The notes under the pieces are model-generated. The model was not told the origin of the DNA. It was given only the letters and a program-made list of their open reading frames with translations, and did no database searches. A stretch of DNA of 64,000 nt, from positions 498,957 through 562,956 of the forward strand of contig VZTG01004479.1 in the NCBI GenBank assembly GCA_013397845.1. Reading direction: 5' to 3'. Shown piece by piece: positions 26,314-37,651 of this stretch. Within the stretch, counting starts at the first letter, position 1. Each line of letters begins with the position of its first letter. The position numbers and the translations under genes are program-made. The DNA comes from Melanocharis versteri (Eukaryota > Chordata > Aves > Passeriformes > Melanocharitidae).

Positions 26314-26816
26314 CGAATCACACAGAATCTGTGAATGGGTCAGGTTGGAAGGGACCACTGGAGGTCACCTAGTCCAATCTCCCTGCTCAAGCAAGGTCCC
26401 TTACAGCAAATAACTAAGGATTCTGTCCAGATGACTTTTGACTATCTTCAGTGATGGAGACTCCACAACCTCTCCGGGCAGCCTGTTCCAGTGTTTAAAC
26501 ACCTGCACATTAAAGAAGTTCCTACTTATGTTCAGATGGAATTTCCTGTAAATCAGTTTCTGCCCACTGCCCCTCCTCCTACTGCCCAGCACCACCAAAA
26601 AGAGCCCAGCTCCTTCTTGACACTCTCCCTTTAGATACCTATATACATTGATAAGACCCCCTCTCAGTCTTCTCCAGGCTAAACAGCTCCTGGTCCCTCA
26701 TAAGTGACATGCCACCATCCCCTATTCTTCTTTGCCCTTTGCTGGTCTACCTACAGGAGCTCTATGACTCTTTTGTACTGAGGGATCCAGAACTGGACTC
26801 AGCGCTCCAGGTGAGA
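26314..26816 (-). mobile_element. CR1 LINE, 3' end fragment (about 500 bp)
   Basis: The plus strand reads from the 3' terminal words (gaatcacacagaat, ggttggaagggaccac, cacctagtccaatctcc) through to aactggactcagcgctccag. That is the antisense of a CR1 3' end, so the element lies on the minus strand with its 3' end at 26314. The minus strand still translates to CR1 ORF2 C-terminal words ([30 protein letters not shown]) over 26401-26598. It is 5'-truncated near 26816. It is the best preserved transposon here and is in the same orientation as NUBPL. Confidence 0.95.
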
Positions 26817-29247
26817 TTGTATTAGTAAAAACTATGTTAACTGTATTTTTAATCCTTAGAACACATAATATATATAGAGAGAACTAACAATACCCTGTAA
26901 CACTGATGTTTGCCTTTCTATTTCAACCCCAGGTCCTTAATGCTCAGTAAAAGAAAGATGTGCCTACACAGCACATTGGTACCCTAGTGGTGGACTGGTG
27001 CCCAGGAAATTACAAGCAGTGAAACAGCCTATAATTACTGCATATAAAAAATATCACCTATATTTACTGCATCATCAAGGCTTGCATTAGATGCTTTGAG
27101 CTACAAAGCATAAGGTGAAATCTCACCAAACCTTAGCTATAGTCAATTTGTACCTGAGCAAAAAACACGGAGCTCTAAAAAGCAGCTGATCAGCAGCAGT
27201 GTAGAAGGTCTACCTCAGGATGAAAAGGATCCCCCAAAAATATTCTTTTTTCCCTCCAGCACCTTCACAGATAGATTTCAGAATCAGGCGACGTGTCTCT
27301 CATCCAAGACAGATGATTAAGGATCCCACCACACATGAGTACTCGACCGTGTCTTGTATCAGCCTCTTAGCAAACAGTGCCACCTCAAAAGCTGTGAAGT
27401 TTAACTGACCACAGAGAACTGACAGAGTTCTGGAGGATAAAGACACAGAAGAATCTTATCTGCTGACTGACAGGCACTGAATGCTTTTGGCAAGGAACCA
27501 CATTTAGGCGTCAGTACAGCTGTAGGAGGCCCCTCTGACCTTCTGTTAAATTTCTTGTCACTTCATAGATAAAGTGTGCCTGCAATTACAGATACAGTTT
27601 GCACTTGAAGATGCAGAAAAAACTCTTGCAAGAACAGGCTTCTGTCTTTGCTGTAATTTCAGCTGGCAATGATTAGAGATAAACTAACATTAGAAAATGG
27701 TACATCTCCTTGGATAAACGTTATAAAGAAGCTCCTTTAGCTTTCGTGTGTGGCATCTCATTGCAACCAGCAACTTAAATGAACCACTAGTGTGATTCTG
27801 CATCACAGCATCCTCACTTCAAACTCATAATACAGCTCAGAACTGTCCCAAAGGCTGGATCCTGGCTGTGTCACACCTCCAGCCTGCTGGCTACCACCTT
27901 CTTGGAGGAGTCATTGAACAACTGCTCAAACAAGGGATGTTTCCAACAGCCACACATCCTCTTCTGCCCAAGAACTAGCAGGTAATAAGTAACACTACTG
28001 ACTTGCCCACATGAAAAGAGAACAGAAATCTTAAAGCAGTATTCTTCCTCCTGCTCAGTGGAACTGTCAGTGAAACAACTGCGCAGAGGAATATCATAAG
28101 CTGGATAAAGCCGCCATCCTAAAGCTAAACTGTCCTCATCTAAACTGTTCAGTAAGTACTATAACATCCATTTCACACCAGATCACACAGGGAAAGATGT
28201 GGAATGACAACTCTCGCTGTGGTAAAATGTCTGGTTTTGGTCATGGCAAACTGAACACATATGTCACACTAACACAATTTATAATGATTCTTTTATTTAG
28301 TGAAGTGAAAACACTGAAAACATTCATAAAAACATCTGTGAACAAACACTACCTGCAAAGTACAGGCCTAAACCAAAAAGCTAATCCCTCACAGACACTG
28401 CCACTTCGCACTCTTTCTTAGCTATCCGAATTAGCATTTTTCTGCTCCACTCCATTCCACCTCCTGCTTTCAAGGGCATTTGCCAATCATGTCTAGATTA
28501 TTATGAGAATTGTACTAGGCAAGAGCATAGTCCAAATAGTCTCTCTGACAAATGAATACGATTTTTTTTTTTAAATGAGAGGTCCTAATCCAAAGAGGAG
28601 AACTGGGTAAAAGAGTAATTCTACTGCAGAAAAAAGACAACAGTGAGATTACTTCAAAATCAGCTCCCCAAACGATTCTATTCTTTACTTTTTTCCCCTG
28701 GAGGTGGGGATGGTAAGGAGCAGATTTGAACATTTACTTTTTTCAGAAGAAATAGCTAGAGGAGAAAATGCAGTACCATTATCCATATGAATTTCTCTCA
28801 ACTTTCGCAATCAGCAGCTGAACACTAGGCTAGTTTGCTCTTCCTATTCAGCATAATTGGTCTAAAAACCAACAAGGCAATTGCAGTTAGCCTAGTACTT
28901 AGCATACACTTAGCCACTGTTGCCAGACCTCACAGAGCCCAGTTTGCAAAGCCTCCACTCTTCACAATTTTTTCCCTGAATACCTGGAAACTATTTTTCA
29001 GAAACAATAAAATTTTAAGAACTTGCACTGAATATACTATCAATTCAGCTTCAACAGGCAATGTGTGTTAAATCAATCTCCATGAGCCAAGAATGAAATT
29101 TAAATTTATATTGAAAGAGTACGAGGTATTAATGTGTAAACTCATACTATATTTTGGTCTCTAAATTAAGTTTACAGAGTTTACTGAGTCTGACAGCTCA
29201 TAATGAAGCACCAGGAAGTGTCCAAAGCTAAGACAACCCTTACAATA

Positions 29248-29308
29248 ATTTGCATTTGTCAATTACATTTATTTTGACAACAGAAGCAAACTATTTCAGC
29301 ATGCAAAT
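29248..29308. promoter_or_regulatory. two convergent octamer motifs around a small inverted repeat
   Basis: ATTTGCAT at 29248-29255 and ATGCAAAT at 29301-29308 face each other. Between them TTGTCAA (29256-29262) and TTGACAA (29274-29280) form a 7-bp inverted repeat. The octamer is the classic POU/Oct site. No functional evidence is available from sequence alone. Confidence 0.3.
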
Positions 29309-31029
29309 GATATTTGGATGAATACAAAGAACTGTTTTAAAATCCCCACTGGTGCAACTCAGGGTTTTTTTCCGTTCTCCAATCTATCCTAAACCCACTT
29401 GCCTTTCCTTTCCTGCAGCTATTTAAAACATCAAAATACAGCATGAAATGAAGAGTAAATCTACATCTAAATCTGCTATTAAAAATATTTGCCATTCAGA
29501 ATTAGATCAAGTAAAATTTACTATTACCAAAATGACTCCCATAAAACAGCTTCAAAAATTTACTGCAGAAACTAATTATGTACCTTCACCACAGAAGAAG
29601 AAAGCAAGCTCAGAAATGGAGAAAAACATTGTATATTACTGCTAAACTAAAAGGAAAGATCAGATGCCTTGCAACTGTGGTTTGCATCAAAGTAAGAGAT
29701 GTGCAACAAGGGGCAAACAAACACACAAAGAGCAATGACAGAATACAGACACACTTCTTAAACTGTATGCTACACACAATTTGTAATGTAGCACTGCACT
29801 TTATTTGATCATTTCTCTTCAAAAAAGACAAGAGAACAGCACCATACCTACTCAGCTTTCAATTTCAGATAACTTAAAAAGTCGCCCTTATAAAAGCACA
29901 ACTCTTTTTCATGCTATATCATGCACAGTTTTATAAAACACCAACAGTATTTTTTTAAAGCTGATCTGAAATTCCCCATTTACTGTTTTTAATGTCCGTT
30001 TCTGAAGAGACAGTCTGCTCATCACCTGGAACTATCTGTTCTTGTACTTTACTATATATTGAGCCAAAATCTGTTTCTCTTCAGTCCCACACACTGCTAT
30101 AAAATAGTTGTGCACAAGGCTACACCCTGGTCTGTGTGACACTGACACAAATATGAGTAAATTATTTGGTTTGCAACTTTGGTGTGTCACATGGCAAAGA
30201 ATTTTAAAATGCCAAATGTCTTCAAGTTGGTGGCATCCCTTTACTTTTTCCTATTCAATGTACGTTGAATAGAAATAAGACTTTTAATGCTTAACCAGTA
30301 GAGACAAAAATATGCTTTTTGGTTTTATGTAAAACAATCTATCAAAACACTGCTGCCAAAAGAAATCCTATTAATAACAATTCTTTGAAAATTCATATTT
30401 GAACTAACAAAAACTCCCTTAATAAATATTTCAGCCTCAACCGAAAAAAGCATTCAGGAAATAATTAAGACATAGATACTGTTGAAAGATGCAAACATTC
30501 AGAAAAAATACACCATTTATAGGATAAGGCAATAAAAAATGGTAGGAACTCTGTGTTATGTTGATTTTAAATCTGAGAGGTAATGAAATAATTTCCTCTA
30601 TGACTAGCAATGGCAATGCTTCTGCTTTTATAGAACTTAAGAGAAAAAAAATAGTACTCATATTGCTTTCATTTTGCTTATCTTGACTAATTGTCTTTCT
30701 GATTCCTATCAACAACCTTTTCGGAGCTTCTTATTAAAAAGACTACAATAATATGTGCTTTATATGAAAAAAAGTTACTTTCAGAAGGTAGGAAAATTAA
30801 GAGCACTGAAATAAAACCTGAACCTTTTGGTCTCCTCTACAAACACAGTTCAGTTGAATACTCATTACTGTAATTATTAAAAAAGATTGCTCGGTAAGAT
30901 GTGAAATTATTTGTTAGTCTCAGGCAGCTTCCCACTGGGCAGATGTATACTTCTAATGGTTTTCACTGCTATGGCACCTCAATATCCAAAGAAAAGGGTG
31001 GTATGACAAACTTTAGCAAATGAAACAAT

Positions 31030-31370
31030 TTCACTATTATCCTGGAGCTGGTTCTGCTAGCTGAGACGGTGTCAGCCTCTAGAGCTGTCAAGCTGTCACA
31101 CTTCACTAACACTGACTTCACTTTAACATTAATAAGGAGAGGGCAGCAGACAGCCTAATTTAATGGTCAGCCCCCACAACGCAGCTTCTGCATGAGGCAG
31201 AAACACTTGTGCAGGGCTCTGCGATTGCCTCTTGAATAGAGATGTTCTCACTGCTTCCCACACAGCCCTTGCACTCCGAAGGGAGAGAATAATAAACTGC
31301 TCTCCCAGTCTTTAGGGAGGCTAATTATCCATCTCCAACAATATTTATTAAATTTATGGCTCCTTTAGCT
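31030..31370. promoter_or_regulatory. candidate conserved enhancer-like block
   Basis: This non-coding block has a balanced, non-repetitive composition unlike the surrounding AT-rich intron and is dense in TAAT/ATTA homeodomain cores (near 31130, 31160, 31320 and 31350) with a forkhead-like AATATTTATT near 31340. No open frame is supported. Such density is common in conserved non-coding elements inside introns of large vertebrate genes, but conservation itself cannot be checked here. Confidence 0.3.
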
Positions 31371-32287
31371 AAATGATCAAACAAATACACAGAGTTAGAT
31401 TTCTCAATTTAGCAACTAGGTAACACAAAGGAATCACAAGCCTTATTTTTCATAGTATCTTTAGTTCACACTGTATCTTGATAGCAAACATTTGAAACCC
31501 TCTGTTTTTAAAATGTTTTAAAAGCTGGAAAATGTGTAAGGATGTTTCTAACTTTTCCAAGCATGCACACTCAATCCATGTTAAAGAACCCACTTCTGGA
31601 AGTTTTGTTCATGCCAAAGATGGAACCGAAAAATTAAGTAGAAGTAAAGAAGTAGAACTCAACAAAAATTAAGCAACAATGGACACGAACAAAGCCATTT
31701 TCTCAGACTGACCTGGATTTCTATTTGGAAAGCAAACCTGCGTCTGAAGAAAGCAGTAGTGTTTATGCAGAAATATGTATCACATTTTCAAGCTATCATA
31801 ACATTCCTCATCTACCAGTTTGTTGAAGAATGACTGCAACATGAACAAAATTACAGATGATTAAAGAATAATATGCTAAATGAGGTGTGTCTCCTTTTAA
31901 GAGGACTAAGACTAATAAAACCAAAAGTCACAGTAGTTTCCTTTTCCAACTTCATTTAAAGAAAGAAAAGTACCCACACAAAACTGCTGCTCCAGCCAAG
32001 GTTGTATGAGGCTGACAGTCTCTGTAACAACTACTGGAATTATAAGACATATCTTGTTGTGTTGCTTTTACATGCATTAGGTATTCCTCTAGTCTTCTTT
32101 TGACTCAAGAAAGCGATGGGATCTGTGACACAGGAGAAGAAACCAGTCTTGTAAAATTAAAACCCAATACCATTTAACATATCCTATCAGTGTCTCTCTC
32201 ATGCTCAATGCTGCAAAGCTACAGTTTTTCATGTCCCATCTGGGCAAACTCACCACAAACAAAACATCTTTGCTAGCGCTCTTTCTC

Positions 32288-32313
32288 CCACTTACAGAAA
32301 ATTCTGTAAGTGG
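32288..32313. repeat. perfect inverted repeat, 12-bp arms, 2-bp spacer
   Basis: CCACTTACAGAA is followed by AA and then its exact reverse complement TTCTGTAAGTGG. Both strands therefore carry CTGTAAGT, a word close to a splice donor. It can form a tight hairpin or cruciform. Confidence 0.9.
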
Positions 32314-32421
32314 CTGGCATTACTATGTGTGTGGGTTTTGTAAATTTATTTAGAGGCAAAATAAAAATATTCTACACTGTCTATCCTGAGGAAGCCACAG
32401 ATAAATAATGAAGGAATCATA

Positions 32422-32482
32422 ATGCAAATACTGTATCTCACATATGCATGCATGCAAATCAAAGAACAACTTTCATGCAAAT
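32422..32482 (+). promoter_or_regulatory. triple octamer (ATGCAAAT) cluster
   Basis: Three exact ATGCAAAT octamers occur on the plus strand within 61 bp (32422-32429, 32452-32459 and 32475-32482), the middle one inside a GCATGCATGC run. The octamer is the core site of POU-domain factors. I know of no octamer-driven role for this gene. Confidence 0.4.
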
Positions 32483-34030
32483 TAGATAATGCACTTTAAA
32501 TTTACTAAACTAAGATATATATGTTCTCTCTGAGGAAAAACACAGAAATTATTCCACTAATACCATGACTGTTCAAGGCATCTTCAAAGGATAAAGAAAG
32601 AACAAGAAAACCGGGGAGGGAACAGAGTGGCACAACACCAAATACTTTCAGTAACAAAGTAAAAGACAACAGAGGGCTTAGAAAATACGAATTGCAAATG
32701 AAGATGGAGTCCACAAACCAACAGAACTCTGTAGACTGCTCTAAAGATATGATCATCAAGATCTGTTAACACTCTCTTCCACGCCCTTGAAAGGAACCAA
32801 GTTGAAGAAAATAAAACCACGCTAAACAATGCTATGGACTCTTTGAGAAAAGAGACAGAAAGCAAGTAACGAGCAAGAGAAGAAAGTACAGTTCAAGCTG
32901 CAATACACAAAAATACGTCCTTCCAGTGAAGGTGAAAAATAGCCACAATAAACAAGAAAGAAAATTCTTCCTAAATCACAAATTCATTAAACTAGTAAGA
33001 ACACAGGGAATTACGTATCTTATCACTCCTTGTCTGCTGTGTTTGTCTTCATCAAAAGCAGAATACATTATTTTTTTAAACTGCAAGAGTCAACTTCAGC
33101 ATGGTCAACAAAACCAACTAATGAGAAATACAAATGTAAAGCGACACTATCACTACTAATTTTATGAAGCTAGGATTGATGAAAAAAATAAGCTGAACTG
33201 AGCAACTGTAGGAAAAATGTGAAGCCATTTCAGAATTCAAACAAAAATCAGACGTCAGCAAAATTTAGAAGACATACAAGATTAAAGTAATTTCCATCAC
33301 CTCTCTGTCCCAGAGGACCCAGCGCACCACCATAACCACTCACACTCCTGAAAGCAGTGCAGAGCTCTGTGGGGAAAGGGCTCAACAATCCCTTGAAAAT
33401 CAGGAGTCTAATGACCTTTTCTATGTTAAATCAGGACATTTAGGTGCATTGTAGTGAACAGAAATTATCAATATCCACTGTACTTTAAAAAGCCCCTAAT
33501 AACGCCACAACTCTTTAATTGCACAATTTTACTGCCCTTACGTACATGATTCAATTAAATTCTACCTTACCAAAAACTTCCGTGCCATGGTCACGTTTCA
33601 CCTCATCGCTTAAAACCCTGGGAGTAAAAGGCCTTCCTGCTTTCCTACTGACACATGCAACCTACTAAGCACTGTATCGAAGAAAATAGGTATGAATCAC
33701 AGTTTGCTTTTTAACCACGTGCTCCAGGTCATTGATAAGGTGAGGCACTAGAAGACTCCTCTTTTACGTCTTCTGGGAAGAAAATTATATTCTTCATTAC
33801 AACTCTGTTGATTTGCTCTCGTCCATCACTCAACACAACCACAGGCAGCAGAAAGAACCTCCCATGATTATTAACAATTTCAGGGCAATTATGTTACCGC
33901 TGAGTTAGCATATCTCTAAACATTAAAGTTTTACATGTCAAAAGCTTTAAGTTTTTCTGAACTTGACATCATTGAAGATCATGAAATCTTCACCATACAG
34001 CCTTGACACTTTGTCAAAAAATTTGTCTTC

Positions 34031-34065
34031 TAAATATATATATCTAAATATATCTATGTATATCT
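34031..34065. repeat. AT-rich microsatellite
   Basis: Interrupted TA/TATC repeats (taaatatatatatctaaata and following). Simple-sequence DNA in intron 7. Confidence 0.75.
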
Positions 34066-34386
34066 GTGGTTATGTTCAACTGATTGAAGCTGAGATATGA
34101 CTGTGTTAAGGAAGATGCCTGATTTTGTTGAAGGGCTCCTTTCAAATCTATAGACATCACTGTCCTGTTAATAGTTTTGCTGTGAAAGCAGGATGTATGT
34201 CCCAAAATTAGCTCTTGTCTCCTTATAGAGGGGCCTGTCTTCTACCTGTATCTTAAGCTAATTCTTTAATCTTATCCTATGAAGTTTTAGAGATACGCAG
34301 TTCTTTATTAATTAAACCTACAGACAGTATGGTATGAGTTCTACATATAAGAGAAACAGTTCTACCAATTTAATATTTAGTAGACT

Positions 34387-34415
34387 CACTTCAGTGTCTT
34401 ACTGCCACTGAAGTG
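34387..34415. repeat. inverted repeat, 10-bp perfect arms, 9-bp loop
   Basis: CACTTCAGTG (34387-34396) pairs exactly with CACTGAAGTG (34406-34415). The arms contain the same CACTTCAG word that is clustered at 20524-20677. Confidence 0.85.
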
Positions 34416-34604
34416 CAGAGACAAAGGAGTGCTGGAGGGAACCAGGGCCTGTGCACATGAGCCAGTCTGCACTCAGAAAAGTGAGCGCAGCAAAAGATGC
34501 TACCATTTCAGGTTTGTATTGACATACCTGTCTGATCCCATTAACATTGGGGCAAGCAGTCCTACTGACTCTCCTTCATAACTTGGACTCACAAAATTGC
34601 TAGT

Positions 34605-34735
34605 TAGAAAAGGTCTCTGGAGGTCTGCTGCTGGCAACACTAGATGAGGCCAGGCAGGGACTTGTCTAGTATGATCTGGACAACTACCAAGAACAGAGAT
34701 CCCACGGACACCCCTGCAGGTGAAGAGCCATAGCA
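34605..34735 (-). mobile_element. degenerate CR1 relic
   Basis: The plus strand carries decayed antisense CR1 words in the right order: aaaggtctctggaggtct, ctagatgaggccaggcaggg, acttgtctagtatg, and agagatcccacgg. This corresponds to an internal piece of the CR1 3' region on the minus strand. It is far more diverged than the copies at 16.8 and 26.3 kb, so it represents an older insertion. Ends are uncertain. Confidence 0.55.
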
Positions 34736-35453
34736 ATTACTAAACTGGTGCCGGGACTGTAAGGATTGCTTTTGCTCTTTCACCACTGAGTTCCTAACAT
34801 TGTTCATGTGGGTTATTGACAACTGCTTCTGTTGAAGCATGTCAGACAGGTAATAAACCATTCCAGCCTTTTAGACCTCATGAGATGCTTAAGCATTCTT
34901 TCAGAAGTAGAATTTCTAAATCTTGATGAAACCAATGAGATTAGAGGGCAGCCTCCATATGGCAAGATTGATTCGTCAAAGTCTAAATCCCCTACAAAAA
35001 GTAAAATTGTTAACACAAACGGAAAAAGAACGCATATTATAGTACCAAATACTTTATCTAAATAAATGTTGTGTGTTAACAGTGTTTTCAGTGTCTAACT
35101 AAAAAGCAATCATGAAGACAAACTATTTTATTTTATTAGCTTTACTATGTAGTAGGTACAGACAAGGAAATTGTTTTCTACTACGAAGCTTAGCAGTTTT
35201 TGGCAAGACTGTCTTTCCTTCAAGAGTTAGAGTTGACTTCTCCATCTTTTCAAAACTTAGCTTAAAAGAAAGTAACACAACTATAATGCTAACATGTTAA
35301 AAATCACTGATAATGTTTCCAACACCACACAACTGATAAAATGATTTCTTAGCATGCTAGAAAGAAAACTGAAGTAATTTTTGACTGGTGTTTTAAAATA
35401 AGATTTTTCTAAAGCTACTGAACCTAATTAATTTCAAATCTCTGAAACAGTCA

Positions 35454-35561
<108 letters not shown>

Positions 35562-36229
35562 CTAGAAGACAGCAATAGAAACGTATGTGGAGATTTCAAT
35601 GCTTTTATTTAAGGCACTTCGTGTTTCAGTGCAGTCCTTGTTTCTTGTAATGCAAACAAGTGAACCAAGGACACCTAAAAGAATGATACTGAGATGCCCT
35701 CTTAGTCACACTTTGAGCACGGGATCAAGACATTATTCTCCTGAGACATAATCTTTGCTGACCACTCAAAACTATGAGTGCAACTTTATCATTAACTTCA
35801 TCGGTATAATTATAATTTAATTATTTTCCCCCTAAAAATTAGCAATAACTTAAGACTTTTACTTTGGAGCTGCTTAATCACGGGTTAGAAGCAAATCTTA
35901 GGTAGAACTCAGGCTAAAAATCACAGGGTTGCGCAACAAATATCACTTAGGAGTTATTTCCGTTAACTTAAGACTACTTTTGCTTCCTTCTTATCATTTG
36001 TTGAAACTACATAGTTTATTTACTAGTTTATTTACTACATACATATTTAGCCTTTTTTTTTCCTGTTTTTCTGTTATGAGGTTAGAGCTATCAGTACTGG
36101 ATTTTTTCCTAGGAAAAAGAGGTGTTGGGAGAAAAGAAAACTAAAGAAACAAAACAGATTTGTTAAATTAAAATCACCAGGCATTATTACACAGACTGAC
36201 AACATTCTTAACATCACAAAATAAAAAAG

Positions 36230-36269
36230 TTTAATGGTTGCTAGACATCAAATGAGAGCAACCATTAAA
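36230..36269. repeat. perfect inverted repeat, 13-bp arms, 14-bp loop
   Basis: TTTAATGGTTGCT (36230-36242) pairs exactly with AGCAACCATTAAA (36257-36269) around a 14-base loop. The RNA hairpin is too short for a normal pre-miRNA. It might be the fused ends of a tiny decayed element or chance. Confidence 0.9.
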
Positions 36270-37636
36270 GATATCCGACTCCAATATGAGAATGCTGTGA
36301 TCGCTTACATTTTTTTACTAGGACAGATTTCCAGGAAAGGCAAAAAACTCTCCCTAGAGCATGGTGCACCGAGATAAAAATTCTCTTACTGAGAACAGAA
36401 ATGATCCTAAGCCTACTCTATATAATGGACAGCCTACCTATACTTTATCTAAACATTTCCCAATAGATATAGTAGAATTATATGGCACGTTTCTGATTCA
36501 TACAACATATACAACTGCATGAGCCGCTTTAAAACAGGAAAATGCCAAACTAGACCATTGTATTTTACACATTTCCTCAAGTGTCATTTTAACAGCAAAA
36601 AATAATCAACACTTTGCCAGTCCCCTAGTTATTGTCATGGAATACTAGACCCTGTCAGGGCAACACTCACTCATTTTCATTCAGTTCTTGTATGGATGAT
36701 GATCTTCTAGGGAAGCACATGCCACGTGAAATCCAGACTGCTAACCTACTATGCACCCCAGTGAGAAATGGAATTCTTCAAGGCAGACTAATGAAGAAGG
36801 AAGATCTCAGAGCACTTATGAGAGAACAGGGATGGGAAAGATTAGGTGAAAATTCTAACTTTAAGTGTCTAAATTAGGGACTCTCAGGCACACCTCCCTT
36901 TTCGCATCTTCTATACACAGGCTGCAGGAACACTAAACCATGCCTAAGACAGCCCAGCTAAGCAGGAAATGCCACTTACATTAACCACAGCAAACACTGC
37001 ACTTTTTTACATTTGATATTGATCTATGTCATCTATAATATCTACATTTTGTCAACAAAAATGACATACATCTAGCAGATTTCTAAAATCAATTAGCATT
37101 CATAACCATATTGAGATTATATAACCCCAAAGAAAGACTATATTTATGTGCAAATGAAAAAATCATGGGTAGAGAAGCAGTTTTAGCTGAAAAAAGAGTC
37201 TGTTTTTCACTTTAGTTTTCTTAACTAATCTTGCTTAGTTATTCACCAGATAAATGCCAGTGCTGATGAATGCCTCCTCATCCAGTAAAAATTACTTTGC
37301 TCACATGAAGGCATAAACTTCAAATTTGTATGTTTCTTATTTAAAAATCAACTATTATAAAGGTGAAAATTTGAAATTATATAGATGTAGTAGTTTACAA
37401 CATGAATAAAGCCACATTCCTTGAAGATTTGCAACTAAACACACAGATCTTCGGTAAATAACATACATAAATCTCAATTTGCAAACCCCAGATCTTTCAT
37501 AATAATCACAACCATTTTGAAATGCTAGGTAGGTATAGGCAGTTTTAGTTTTAAAACAGATTAATGGATTAATCCAGAATACCTCCCCCCTCCCACATCT
37601 TCATGAAGGCTGATTCTGGTATCTTTTGTTAAGTCC

Positions 37637-37651
37637 ATATATATATATATA
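37637..37651. repeat. (AT)n microsatellite
   Basis: About seven uninterrupted AT dinucleotides followed by ACACA and TATATAA. Simple repeat only. Confidence 0.85.

Noticed and set aside
34813..35065. Opposed open frames on both strands next to the old CR1 relic
   Set aside because: Mutually antisense, short, and without recognisable motifs; likely chance.
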